NCBI RefSeq assembly: GCF_900091575.1
Contig: NZ_FMCR01000005.1
Span: 310,001-374,000, forward strand
DNA length: 64,000 nucleotides
Source: Micromonospora saelicesensis
GTDB lineage: Bacteria; Actinomycetota; Actinomycetes; Mycobacteriales; Micromonosporaceae
Direction: 5' to 3'
The notes under the pieces were generated by a model. The model was given only the letters and a program-made list of their open reading frames with translations. It made no database searches and was not told the origin of the DNA. Positions 44,091-52,807 of the stretch are shown piece by piece; position 1 is the stretch's first letter; every line of letters starts with the position of its first letter. Position numbers and translations under genes: made by a program.

Positions 44091-46070
44091 CTACGCCGGT
44101 ACCACCTGCCAATCGCCAGCAGCGTCGTGGGCGGTCATGGTGTCCTGCCGGCCGGGTTCCTCTCGCAGGATTGCGCAGTGCAGCCAGGTGTCCGGGATGG
44201 CGAAACCGTCCACGAGCGTGCGCAGGTGCGGGCGCAGGTCTTTGAGTAGGCCGTTCACGACGCTGGTGATCGCCTTGGAGCGGGCTGGCGTGAGTCGGCC
44301 GTGTTCCAGGAACCAGCCCTTGTTGGTCTCGATGACGCTGAGCGCGTACAGGTCACAAACGCGCGAGAGTAGCGCCCGGACCGCGGTGTCGGCGGTGTCT
44401 TCGATGCCGGCGACGAACGCCTCCAGGGTGATCCGGTCGATGTGCGCCGCGGCGACGGCGAGGACATGGTCCTGCACGTCATTGAAGATGTCGAAGGGGT
44501 GGTCCTTCTTGGTGGCCGCGCCGTTGCGCAGGCGGCGGACCGCGCCGTCGAGGAGGTGCTTCTCGCGGTCCTCGAAGACCTTGAGCTGCCAGCCTCGGTC
44601 GGTGACGGCGACTTCGTCGTCACGGCCGGGTACGGCGCTGATCAGCCGTTCGATGAGCGACCGCGCGGCGGTGCGTTCGAGCACCATCTCGCGGACCTGC
44701 TCGGCGACGAAGGAGGCGCGCCCCCAGCCGTCCAGCGAGCCGAACTCGTCCCGGTAGCCGGTGAGCAGTCCCTTGGCCACCAGCTGCAGCAGCACGGTGT
44801 TGTCGCCCTCAAAGGTGGTGAAGACGTCGGTGTCGGCCTTGAGGCTGGGTAGCCGGTTCTCGGACAGGTAGCCGGCGCCGCCGCACGCCTCGCGGCACAT
44901 CTGGATGGTGCGGGTCGCGTGCCAGGTCTGCGCGGCCTTGAGACCGGCGGCCCGGGACTCCAGCTCCCGTTGCCGGTGTTCGTCGACCGGCCCGTCGCCG
45001 CCCTGCACCTCACTGAGCGCGGCGACCAGCTCGGTCTGGGCGAAGTGCAGCGCGTACGTGGTGGCCAGGGCGGGCAGCAGCTTGCGCTGGTGGGCCAGGT
45101 AGTCGTTGAGCAGCACCTCCCGGTCGGCGTCGGGCGTGCCGAACTGGCGGCGGATGTCGCCGTAGCGCACCGCGATCGTGAGCGCCGACTTGGTGGCCGC
45201 CGACGCGGCGCCGCCGACGCTCACCCGGCCACGGACCAGGGTGCCGAGCATGGTGAAGAAGCGTCGGGAGTCGTTCTCGATCGGGCTGGAGTACGTCCCG
45301 TCCGGTGCGACCTGACCGTAGCGGTCCAGCAGCATGTCCCTCGGCACCTGTACGTGGTCGAAGGTGAGCCGCCCGTTGTCCACGCCGAGCAGGCCGGCCT
45401 TGGGCCCGGCGTCGCCGATGCGCACGCCAGGCAGCGGGTTGCCCTGCGCGTCGCGGATCGGCACCAACCACGCGTGTACGCCGTGCCGCCGGCCGTTCGT
45501 GATCAGCTGTGCGAAGACCACCGCCATCCGCCCGTCCCGGGCGGCGTTGCCGATGTAGTCCTTGCGGGCCGCCTCGTGCGGGGTGTGCAGGTCGAAAGTC
45601 TGCGTCTGCGGGTCGTACGTGCAGGTGGTGCGCAGCTGCTGGACATCGGAGCCGTGCCCGGTCTCGGTCATGGCGAAGCAGCCGAAGACCGTGCCCGAGA
45701 CGATGTCCCGGAGATAGGCGTCATGGTGCCGGCGGGTGCCGAGGGCCGCGACCGCGCCGCCGAACAGGCCCCACTGCACTCCGGCCTTGACCATCAGTGA
45801 CAGGTCGACCTGCGCCAGCATCTCGCTGGCGATGATCGAGCCGCCGACATCGGAGCTGCCGCCGTACTCGGTGGGGAAGGCCGACGCCATACCCAGCTCG
45901 GCGGGGAGTTCGGTGAGCAACCGGGTGATCCGCTCCCGTGCCTGGTCGCCGGTCTCCCCGTAGACCGGCAGGAAACGCGCGTCGAGGTGCTCCCGGTGCG
46001 CGTTGCGGACTGCGGCCCACGGTCCGTCGAGCACGTCCCGCAGGCGAGCGAGGTCGATGTGATCGAGCAT
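44091..46070 (-). CDS. Acyl-CoA oxidase/dehydrogenase
   Basis: A 659-residue flavoenzyme of the acyl-CoA oxidase subgroup. The flavin-binding region FGCFAMTETGHGSDVQQLRT is near residue 145, GRVSVGGAASAATKSALTIA near 300, and FTTFEGDNTVLLQLVAKGLL near 430 includes the catalytic Glu region of oxidases. The extra C-terminal domain of about 170 residues is what separates oxidases from shorter dehydrogenases. ATG 46070 has GGGGGGAA upstream. It acts in fatty-acid beta-oxidation; chain-length preference cannot be read here. Confidence 0.88.
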   Translation of the reverse strand: MLDHIDLARLRDVLDGPWAAVRNAHREHLDARFLPVYGETGDQARERITRLLTELPAELGMASAFPTEYGGSSDVGGSIIASEMLAQVDLSLMVKAGVQWGLFGGAVAALGTRRHHDAYLRDIVSGTVFGCFAMTETGHGSDVQQLRTTCTYDPQTQTFDLHTPHEAARKDYIGNAARDGRMAVVFAQLITNGRRHGVHAWLVPIRDAQGNPLPGVRIGDAGPKAGLLGVDNGRLTFDHVQVPRDMLLDRYGQVAPDGTYSSPIENDSRRFFTMLGTLVRGRVSVGGAASAATKSALTIAVRYGDIRRQFGTPDADREVLLNDYLAHQRKLLPALATTYALHFAQTELVAALSEVQGGDGPVDEHRQRELESRAAGLKAAQTWHATRTIQMCREACGGAGYLSENRLPSLKADTDVFTTFEGDNTVLLQLVAKGLLTGYRDEFGSLDGWGRASFVAEQVREMVLERTAARSLIERLISAVPGRDDEVAVTDRGWQLKVFEDREKHLLDGAVRRLRNGAATKKDHPFDIFNDVQDHVLAVAAAHIDRITLEAFVAGIEDTADTAVRALLSRVCDLYALSVIETNKGWFLEHGRLTPARSKAITSVVNGLLKDLRPHLRTLVDGFAIPDTWLHCAILREEPGRQDTMTAHDAAGDWQVVPA

Positions 46071-46699
46071 GGTTCCCCCCTCAGCTGACGGCAATGGTGT
46101 CGGCAGCGCCCGATCAAGAATACCGACGCCTCGGTGAGTCGCTAAGGGGAGACCGTGGTGAGAGGGCGCACCGATCACGTAACCCCACGCCCGCCTGATC
46201 GCTTGTCACGACGATTTGGGGTGTCGGCTGAATGGAGATGGTGTCTTCGAAGTCGGCCGCAATCGGAAGCTGCGGCACTGCGCCGAAGGTGAGATTACGC
46301 GATCGAGCCACGATGGAATATGACAGTTGTATGACAGTTCTCTATCAACCCCAACAAATTCTGGAACTGCTCTCCCCGGTCGGGCATCGGCCCGCTGGTG
46401 GGAGGCGTTCCAGGGTGACGATCGGCGCAGGCTTCACCAATCCTGCCCGGTCTGGCCGCTGCGGGCGATGGGTTGCGCAACATCCGCTGGACGACCAGTC
46501 CGGCACCGGTGCTCGCAAATTTTTGTGTGCATATCCACAACCCTGCGGTGCCGACTGGATTTGTGGCGAGTGCGTCGGTAGGTTTCGCCGCCGGGCCTAT
46601 GTGCCCTGCGGAACGTGATCGATGTTGATATCGACGAAGAGACGCGAAGATGGCGCCGGTGATGCGATACACCAGCCGGTTTCCGTCGAAAGGGGGATC
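46071..46699. other. Gene-free upstream region of proVWX, with 10-bp direct repeats
   Basis: About 630 bp divergent region. TATGACAGTT occurs twice at 46319-46328 and 46330-46339, a period of 11 bp (one helical turn), suitable for tandem regulator binding. Frames such as 46232-46618 show no family features. The region probably carries osmotic control of the importer and the acyl-CoA oxidase promoter. Confidence 0.5.
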
Positions 46700-47941
46700 G
46701 TGTCCGCGCTCATAGTGCAGTCGCTCTACAAGATTTTCGGCAGCCGGGCTGACGAAGCGGTACGACGCCTGGCGGACGGCAAGCCCCGCGCCGAGGCGCT
46801 CGCCGGGCTGCCGGCCACGGCCGCGGTGATCGATGCGAACTTCGAGGTACGCCCCGGCGAGATCTTCGTCGTCATGGGCCTCTCCGGTTCCGGAAAGTCG
46901 ACCCTGATCCGGATGCTCAACGGCCTGCTGCAGCCCACCAGGGGAAGCGTGCGGGTCGATGGGGTCGAGTTGACCACGCTCAAGCCGGCTGCGCTGCGCA
47001 AGCTGCGCCGCGAGAAGGTCAGCATGGTGTTCCAGCACTTCGCGCTCATGCCGCATCGGACGGTGCTGGAGAACGCCGGGTACGCGCTGGAGGTCGCCGG
47101 GCTGCCCAAGGCCGAGCGGCGTGAGCGGGCCATGGACGCGCTGCGCATGGTGGGCCTGACGGAGTGGGCGGACAACCTGCCGCACGACCTTTCCGGCGGC
47201 ATGCGGCAGCGGGTCGGGTTGGCCCGCGCGCTCGCGGCCGGCACCGAGATCCTGCTGATGGACGAGGCGTTTTCGGCGCTGGACCCGCTGATCCGCCGGG
47301 AGATTCAGGACCAGCTCCTGGAGCTTCAGGCCGAACTGGGCAAGACGATCATCTTCATCACGCACGATTTGAACGAGGCCATGCGGCTCGGCGACCGGAT
47401 CGCGGTGATGCGGGACGGTCGGATCGTTCAGATCGGCACCGCCGAGGAGATCCTGACCGACCCGGCCAACGACTACGTGGCGCAGTTCGTCGCCGACGTC
47501 GACCGGACCCGAATCCTCACCGCCGCATCGGTGATGGAGAAGCCCCAGCAGGTGCTCGACGTCAACGCCGGTCCGCGGGTCGCCGCCAAGGCGTTGCGGG
47601 AAAGCCAAACCTCGGTGGTCTACGTGACCGGTCCGATGAAGCGGTTCCTCGGCACGGTCACCGAGGACGAGGTGTTGCGGGCGCTCCGCGAGGGCCGTCC
47701 CCACCTCGACGGTTACGTGTCGACCGAGCGGGTGCGCACGGTCACCGCGGACACCTCGGTGGCCGACCTCTTCGCCGACTGCGCGGAGAGTCAGCACCCG
47801 GTGGCCGTTCTCGACGAGCGTGACCGGCTGATCGGGGTGATTCCCCGGATCACGCTGCTCAGTGCGCTGGCCGCCGCGACCCCGGACGAGCCGACACAGG
47901 ACCAGGTGGAACTGGTTGGAACGAAGGGAGAGCCGGCATGA
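46700..47941 (+). CDS. proV: Glycine betaine/proline ABC importer ATPase
   Basis: A 413-residue ATPase. VMGLSGSGKSTLIRMLNGL near residue 65 is Walker A, LSGGMRQRVGLARAL near 170 the ABC signature, ILLMDEAFSALDPL near 190 Walker B, and THDLNEAMRLGDRIAVM the H-loop. Residues 290-400 are a CBS pair used in this family to sense ionic strength. The GTG follows AGGGGG. It is coupled to proW by ATGA. The complex imports glycine betaine or related osmoprotectants. Confidence 0.93.
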   Translation: MSALIVQSLYKIFGSRADEAVRRLADGKPRAEALAGLPATAAVIDANFEVRPGEIFVVMGLSGSGKSTLIRMLNGLLQPTRGSVRVDGVELTTLKPAALRKLRREKVSMVFQHFALMPHRTVLENAGYALEVAGLPKAERRERAMDALRMVGLTEWADNLPHDLSGGMRQRVGLARALAAGTEILLMDEAFSALDPLIRREIQDQLLELQAELGKTIIFITHDLNEAMRLGDRIAVMRDGRIVQIGTAEEILTDPANDYVAQFVADVDRTRILTAASVMEKPQQVLDVNAGPRVAAKALRESQTSVVYVTGPMKRFLGTVTEDEVLRALREGRPHLDGYVSTERVRTVTADTSVADLFADCAESQHPVAVLDERDRLIGVIPRITLLSALAAATPDEPTQDQVELVGTKGEPA

Positions 47942-48831
47942 GCCTGACGCAGTCGCCGCTGGACAGTTGGCTGCCCCGGGTGCCGCTGGGCGCCTGGACC
48001 GAGTCCGCCGTCGACTGGGCCACCGGTGCCCTCGGCCCGTTCTTCGACGGTGTCGCCGCGGTGGTCGAGGCGTTGGTGCGACCGCTCAATGACCTGCTCA
48101 CCGGCGTACCGGCGGTGGTGGTCGTGCTGGTGCTCGCCGGGCTGGGTTGGTGGCTGCGTGGGTGGAAGTTCGCCCTCGGCACCGCGGTCGGCCTTGGCCT
48201 GGTGGCCGGAATGCCGTACTGGGAGGAGACCATGAGCACGCTCGCGCAGGTGCTCGTGGCCAGCACCCTGGCGTTGCTGATGGCTATCCCGCTGGGTGTG
48301 CTGGTCGCTGAGAACAAGCGGGCCTCCGCGGTGGCCCGGCCGGTGCTGGACCTGATGCAGACCATGCCCGCGTTCGTCTACCTCATTCCGGCGATCTTCT
48401 TCTTCGGCATCGGCACCGTGCCGGGCGTGCTGGCCACCCTGGTCTTCAGCATGCCGCCCGGCGTCCGCCTGACCGAGCTGGGTCTGCGCCAGGTCGACAA
48501 GGAAATCGTCCAGGCCGCCGAGTCGTTCGGTGCGCCACCGTGGATGGTGCTGCTGCGGACCAAGCTGCCGCTGGCACTGCCCACGATCATGACCGGCGTC
48601 AACCAGGTCATCATGCTGGCCCTGTCCATGGTGGTGATCGCCGGCATGGTGGGCGCCGGCGGCCTCGGCGACGTGATCATGTTCGCGTTGTCCCAGGTCG
48701 AGGTGGGCAGCGGCTTCGAAGGTGGGATCGCGGTCGTGATCCTCGCCGTGGTACTCGACCGCCTCACCGACTCGGCGGGCGACCGTTTCCCGTCCGCCCG
48801 GGCGCAACGCCTCGCGCGGCAGGCCGCCTGA
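47938..48831 (+). CDS. proW: Glycine betaine/proline ABC importer permease
   Basis: A 297-residue permease with an extended N-terminus and six to seven TMs. The BPD-transport signature with the EAA loop reads EIVQAAESFGAPPWMVLLRT near residue 190, and LAEN-like IPLGVLVAENKRASAVARPV near 115 is typical of ProW. It overlaps proV by four bases and ends 77 bp before the ProX gene. It forms the membrane channel of the osmoprotectant importer. Confidence 0.93.
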   Translation: MSLTQSPLDSWLPRVPLGAWTESAVDWATGALGPFFDGVAAVVEALVRPLNDLLTGVPAVVVVLVLAGLGWWLRGWKFALGTAVGLGLVAGMPYWEETMSTLAQVLVASTLALLMAIPLGVLVAENKRASAVARPVLDLMQTMPAFVYLIPAIFFFGIGTVPGVLATLVFSMPPGVRLTELGLRQVDKEIVQAAESFGAPPWMVLLRTKLPLALPTIMTGVNQVIMLALSMVVIAGMVGAGGLGDVIMFALSQVEVGSGFEGGIAVVILAVVLDRLTDSAGDRFPSARAQRLARQAA

Positions 48832-48908
48832 CCGTCGCTCTCCGCCGGCAGTCCCCTTTCCCGCGTACGCGGGTTCGCCGGCATACCCAAAAGAGGAAGG
48901 ACAACCCT

Positions 48909-49793
48909 TTGTTCACGACACTGAAACGCGCCCTCGCGCTCACGGTGACCGCCACCCTGGCTCTCGGTGGTGCTGTCGCCTGCGGCGAGCAGGACGACGC
49001 GTCGGACAACGGCAAGAAGATCACCATTGGTTACATGGCCTGGGACGAGGCGATCGCCGCGTCCCACCTGTGGCAGGACATCCTGCAGGACAAGGGCTAC
49101 GAGGTTGAACTCAAGAACCTGGAGGCCGGTCTCGTCTACGGCGGTCTCGCCAACGGCGACATCGACCTGTTCCTGGACAGCTGGCTACCCCAGACGCACG
49201 CCTCCTACCTGGAGAAGTACGGCGACAAGCTGGAAAAGCTCGGCATCTGGTACGACGACGCCAGCCTGAGCATCGCCGTGCCGAAATATGTCGAGGGCGT
49301 CAACTCGCTGGCTGATCTGGCCGGCAATGCCGGCAGCTTCGGCGGGGACATCATCGGGATCGAGCCGGGTGCAGGTCTGACCAAGGCCACCCAGGAGAAG
49401 GTCATCCCCGAGTACGGCCTGGACGGCAAGCTGAAGCTGAAGACCTCCTCCACCCCGGCGATGCTGGCCGCCTTGGACAGCGCGATCGCCGACAAGAAGC
49501 CGATCGTTGTCACCCTCTGGCACCCGCACTGGGCCTACGCGAAGTACGAGCTGAAGGACCTCGCCGACCCCAAGGGCACCCTCGGCCAGGCCGAGCAGAT
49601 CAACACACTCGCCCGTACCGGCTTCGGCAAGGACTTTCCCGAGGTCACCGCGATGCTGAAGAAGTTCAAGATGGACGGTGAGCAGCTCGCGTCCCTGGAG
49701 GACCTGATGTTCAACACTCACAAGGGCGACGAGGAGAAGGCCGTTGAGGAGTGGCTGAAGGCCAACCCGGAGTATCTCAAGACGCTCTCCTGA
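48909..49793 (+). CDS. proX: Glycine betaine-binding lipoprotein
   Basis: A 294-residue substrate-binding lipoprotein. The signal peptide LFTTLKRALALTVTATLALG ends at lipobox AVAC; the ligand domain carries ITIGYMAWDEAIAASHLW, DIDLFLDSWLPQTHASYL and TLWHPHWAYAKYELKDL with the Trp residues that cage quaternary amines. It starts at TTG 48909, with GAGGAAGG eight bases before it. The hairpin at 49807 ends the operon. Confidence 0.92.
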   Translation: MFTTLKRALALTVTATLALGGAVACGEQDDASDNGKKITIGYMAWDEAIAASHLWQDILQDKGYEVELKNLEAGLVYGGLANGDIDLFLDSWLPQTHASYLEKYGDKLEKLGIWYDDASLSIAVPKYVEGVNSLADLAGNAGSFGGDIIGIEPGAGLTKATQEKVIPEYGLDGKLKLKTSSTPAMLAALDSAIADKKPIVVTLWHPHWAYAKYELKDLADPKGTLGQAEQINTLARTGFGKDFPEVTAMLKKFKMDGEQLASLEDLMFNTHKGDEEKAVEEWLKANPEYLKTLS

Positions 49794-49806
49794 AACCGCG
49801 TGACTC

Positions 49807-49837
49807 GTGGGGCCCCGCCGGTTCGGCGGGGCCCCAC
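49807..49837. terminator. Strong hairpin after proX
   Basis: Perfect 13-bp arms GTGGGGCCCCGCC / GGCGGGGCCCCAC with a five-base loop, 13 bp after the proX stop. Confidence 0.85.
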
Positions 49838-49986
49838 GTCGTTTCCGCCAGTGGCTCGACGTCCCGTCACGCACCGGCACGGTGAGCCGTCACGAAAACG
49901 GGCCGGAAGCGTCATCGCTCTGTCGTCTAGTCCCGGCCGTTGCCTGGGTAGCGAACAAGGATCAGACGCTACGGAAGGAGCAGCTC

Positions 49987-50415
49987 ATGCCACACGACAC
50001 GACGGCGATTCTGGTCAAGCTCGGTGACTCCGGGCAGACGATCGCGGATGCCGAGCACGACGTGCGCGGTCGGCGCGTCCTCGACGTCGACGGTGACGAC
50101 CTGGGCAAGGTTGACGACCTGCTGATCGATCGCGACGAGCACAAGGTGCGGTTCCTACGTGTCGAGCACGGGGGGATCCTCGGCATCGGCGCGACCGCGA
50201 CGTTCCTCCCCGTCGAGGCGGTCAGTGACGTCACCGACGACACCGTGCGGGTCGACCTGACTCGGGAGAAGATCGAGCAGGCCCCAACGTACGACCCGGA
50301 GGTCGTCGAGGAAACCGGCTACTACGAGGACGTGTACTGGTACTACGGCTACGCGCCGTTCTTCAGCCCGCGTGGGGTTGCTGCGCCGTACCCGGTGCCC
50401 CCGACCCGACGCTGA
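49987..50415 (+). CDS. PRC-barrel domain protein
   Basis: A 142-residue protein with one PRC-barrel domain (RGRRVLDVDGDDLGKVDDLL, VRFLRVEHGGILGIGATATF) and a Tyr/Pro-rich tail (YYEDVYWYYGYAPFF). An excellent AAGGAG site precedes the ATG. PRC-barrel proteins of this size are common beside stress genes in actinomycetes; the function is unclear. It is followed by a BON protein behind a hairpin. Confidence 0.87.
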   Translation: MPHDTTAILVKLGDSGQTIADAEHDVRGRRVLDVDGDDLGKVDDLLIDRDEHKVRFLRVEHGGILGIGATATFLPVEAVSDVTDDTVRVDLTREKIEQAPTYDPEVVEETGYYEDVYWYYGYAPFFSPRGVAAPYPVPPTRR

Positions 50416-50439
50416 GTTTCGGCTGTCCCCCCGACCGGC

Positions 50440-50478
50440 CGGTGTTTCGGCGGCCGGACACGGCCCGCCGAAACACCG
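50440..50478. terminator. Long inverted repeat between PRC and BON genes
   Basis: Fourteen-bp perfect arms (CGGTGTTTCGGCGG and its complement) with an 11-base loop. It lies between two same-strand genes and may attenuate or stabilise the transcript. Confidence 0.7.
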
Positions 50479-50499
50479 AATCATCTGTGAGGGAACGTC

Positions 50500-50778
50500 A
50501 TGACCTACGTCCCCTGGTTTCTGCCCGAGAACTTTCCATCGTTGATCCAGGTCCAGCCGGCCTCTGAGGATGCCCGGCTGGCCTGCCGGCTACTGGAGAG
50601 CATGCAGCGCGATCCCCGCTTGCGTCACGAACGCATCTGCATCGAGGTGCAGAACCGCGTGGTCATCCTGGACGGCGTGGTCACGTGCGCCGACGTGAGT
50701 AGGGAGGCCCACGCGCGCGCCTGGAGCACTGCGGGAGTGCACGACGTCAACAACCGGCTACGCCCGCTGGAGCGGTGA
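50500..50778 (+). CDS. BON-domain protein
   Basis: A 92-residue cytoplasmic BON domain: LACRLLESMQRDPRLRHERI, then VQNRVVILDGVVTCADVSRE and VHDVNNRLRPLER. GAGGGAA before the ATG is the ribosome site. Similar to the protein at 59816-60115. BON domains bind membranes or ligands. It is likely co-induced with the PRC protein under stress. Confidence 0.83.
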   Translation: MTYVPWFLPENFPSLIQVQPASEDARLACRLLESMQRDPRLRHERICIEVQNRVVILDGVVTCADVSREAHARAWSTAGVHDVNNRLRPLER

Positions 50779-50997
50779 CAGTCGGTCCAACGGACACCGT
50801 TGACGGTGGGCGCCCCGGCCACAGCACATGCCGGTGGCCGCTGGTGAGGGCGGGCCGGTCTGATGACGACCATCGGACCGGCTCCCCTCAACCTCCCGGC
50901 ACCATCGGCCAGATGGCCCAGATCCGCCACCGTCGTTCGCGCCGCGCATGTTGCCGTGGTCGGTGATCGCCACAGCTGCGCGGTCTGCCTGCGGTGT

Positions 50998-51078
50998 GGC
51001 CCCGGACGCTGGTTCTCAGCGAGCCCGGCAGGGCGGTAACCGTGATGTCGACCTCGGTTCCGGCATGCAGAACCGCGA
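50998..51078 (-). pseudogene. HATPase (RsbW-like) fragment
   Basis: About 27 residues (VLHAGTEVDITVTALPGSLR, TSVRG) match VQHAGTDMDITVANVAGSLR of the protein at 30692-31513. No other part of the gene is present. Confidence 0.65.
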
Positions 51079-51219
51079 CGCCACCTTGATGGCGTTTTCC
51101 GCGAAGCGGTCCCGTACTCGTCGGGTGACCTGGTCCTTGACCTGTCGGGCGGCGCGTACGGGCACCACGAATCGTGCCGACAGTTCGACCCGGTTTGAGG
51201 TGGCGCGGACGAACACGCC
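51076..51219 (-). pseudogene. MscS fragment
   Basis: About 47 residues (FVRATSNRVELSARFVVPVR, QVKDQVTRRVRDRFAENAIK) match the C-terminal domain of the MscS gene at 29215-30144 at roughly four of five positions. The channel part is missing. It joins the HATPase fragment without a gap, so both were brought together by rearrangement. Confidence 0.75.
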
Positions 51220-51308
51220 GTCGGCGGGCCGTTATGATCTGCGAGGTCTGTGGAGCGCCGGGAAGTCTGGTCGGCACCGTGTTGAACCCTGCGCCCCGGA
51301 GGTTTCCT

Positions 51309-52604
51309 GTGCTGCTCCTCTGCTTCGCCGCTGTCCTGCTCGCCGCCGTGCTCGTGTCGGCGCTCGCGCACCGGACGATCCTGTCCACGGCGGCGCTGTT
51401 CCTGGTCGCCGGCTTCGCCCTCGGTGAGGACACCACCGGGGTGTTGCACCTGCAGGCCGACTCGCCGATCGTGGCTCAACTGGCCGAATTGGCCCTGTTC
51501 ACGGTGCTGTTCAGCGACGGGATGCGCGTGGGCTGGGCGGATCTGCGCAGCGCGTGGCGGCTGCCCGGCCGGGCGTTGGGCTGGGGTCTGCCGCTGACGC
51601 TGCTGGTGACCGCAGTGCTGGCGCACTATGTGGCCGGGTTGGGCTGGGCGGAGGCCCTCCTGATCGGGGCGATCCTGGCGCCCACGGATCCGGTGTTCGC
51701 GGCCGCGTTGGTCGGCAACGACAAGGTGCCCGCGCGGCTGCGGCACCTCCTCAACGTCGAGTCCGGGGTGAACGACGGACTCGCGCTGCCATTCGTGGTG
51801 GTGCTGCTCGCGGTCGCGGCCGGCTCCGACAACCTGCACCTGGGCGAGTTGACCACCGAACTGGCCGTCGGCCTGGCGATCGGGGTGCTGGTGCCGCTGG
51901 CGGCGCTCGCGCTGGAGCGAACCCGCTTCTTCGCTGCCTCGGCGGCGTACGCGCCGCTGAACGGGGTCGCGATCGGCCTGCTGGTGCTGGCGCTCGGCAA
52001 GGCTACCCACGGTAATCTGTTCCTTGCCGCGTTCGCTGCCGGTATCACGGTGGCGACCTTCGGGCCCAGGGAACGTGCGGCGTTCGAGCATTTCGGGGAG
52101 AACATCGCCGAATTGCTCAAGCTGGGGGCGCTGCTGGTGTTCGGTGCCCTGATCTCGGTGGAGTTCCTCGGCGACATCTCCTGGACCGGTTGGGTCTTCG
52201 CCGTTCTGGCCATCGTGGTCGCCCGCCCGATCGCACTGTGGATCTCGTTCCTGCGCTCAGGGCTGAGCCTGCGGGAGCAGGCGGCCGCCATGTGGTTCGG
52301 GCCCAAGGGCTTCGCCTCGGTCGTCTACGGCCTGCTGGTAATCGAATCCGGCATCGCCGCAGCCGACGAGATCTTCCACCTGGTCGCGCTCACGATCGTC
52401 ATCTCGATCCTGGCGCACTCCTCGACCGACGTCGTGATCGCTCAGGCCTTTGACGACACCCGCGACACGCCCAACTGGCACAACGCGCTACGCCGGGTGC
52501 GTCGGCGGATAGCGGTCCCACGTCGGCCTGCCGGCGACCCTGCGGCGGTTGCCGCGCCGGATATCGACGGTGAGGCCGAGGACGGTCAGGCAAACGCGAA
52601 GTAA
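51309..52604 (+). CDS. CPA1-type cation:proton antiporter
   Basis: A 431-residue permease with 12 or 13 TMs. It has GAILAPTDPVFAAALVGN and NVESGVNDGLALPFVVVL, the two ion-site motifs, and LKLGALLVFGALISVEFLG and WFGPKGFASVVYGLLVIESG later on. GGAGG lies six bases before GTG 51309; the frame upstream is not part of the family. A 44-residue N-terminal copy is stranded at 30536. It exchanges Na+ or K+ for protons. Confidence 0.9.
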   Translation: MLLLCFAAVLLAAVLVSALAHRTILSTAALFLVAGFALGEDTTGVLHLQADSPIVAQLAELALFTVLFSDGMRVGWADLRSAWRLPGRALGWGLPLTLLVTAVLAHYVAGLGWAEALLIGAILAPTDPVFAAALVGNDKVPARLRHLLNVESGVNDGLALPFVVVLLAVAAGSDNLHLGELTTELAVGLAIGVLVPLAALALERTRFFAASAAYAPLNGVAIGLLVLALGKATHGNLFLAAFAAGITVATFGPRERAAFEHFGENIAELLKLGALLVFGALISVEFLGDISWTGWVFAVLAIVVARPIALWISFLRSGLSLREQAAAMWFGPKGFASVVYGLLVIESGIAAADEIFHLVALTIVISILAHSSTDVVIAQAFDDTRDTPNWHNALRRVRRRIAVPRRPAGDPAAVAAPDIDGEAEDGQANAK

Positions 52605-52807
52605 CGGAGCGGGTGGCGCTGACGGCGATGACGTTGCCACGGAGGCCGACGTCAAGCGCGAGTGCCACCATGGCAGGGGACGACGGCAAGGTCACGGCTC
52701 GCACGATGACTCGGGTGCTCTGAGACGCCACCGAGCCGGCGGTCTGCAGGTGGATGACGCGACGTCTGAGTGCGCCACACCGCGGACCGTGTTTGTGATG
52801 GGGCTGG

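Noticed and set aside
46232-46618. 128-residue plus-strand frame upstream of proV
   Set aside because: No start signal and no recognisable domain; the region fits a regulatory spacer better.
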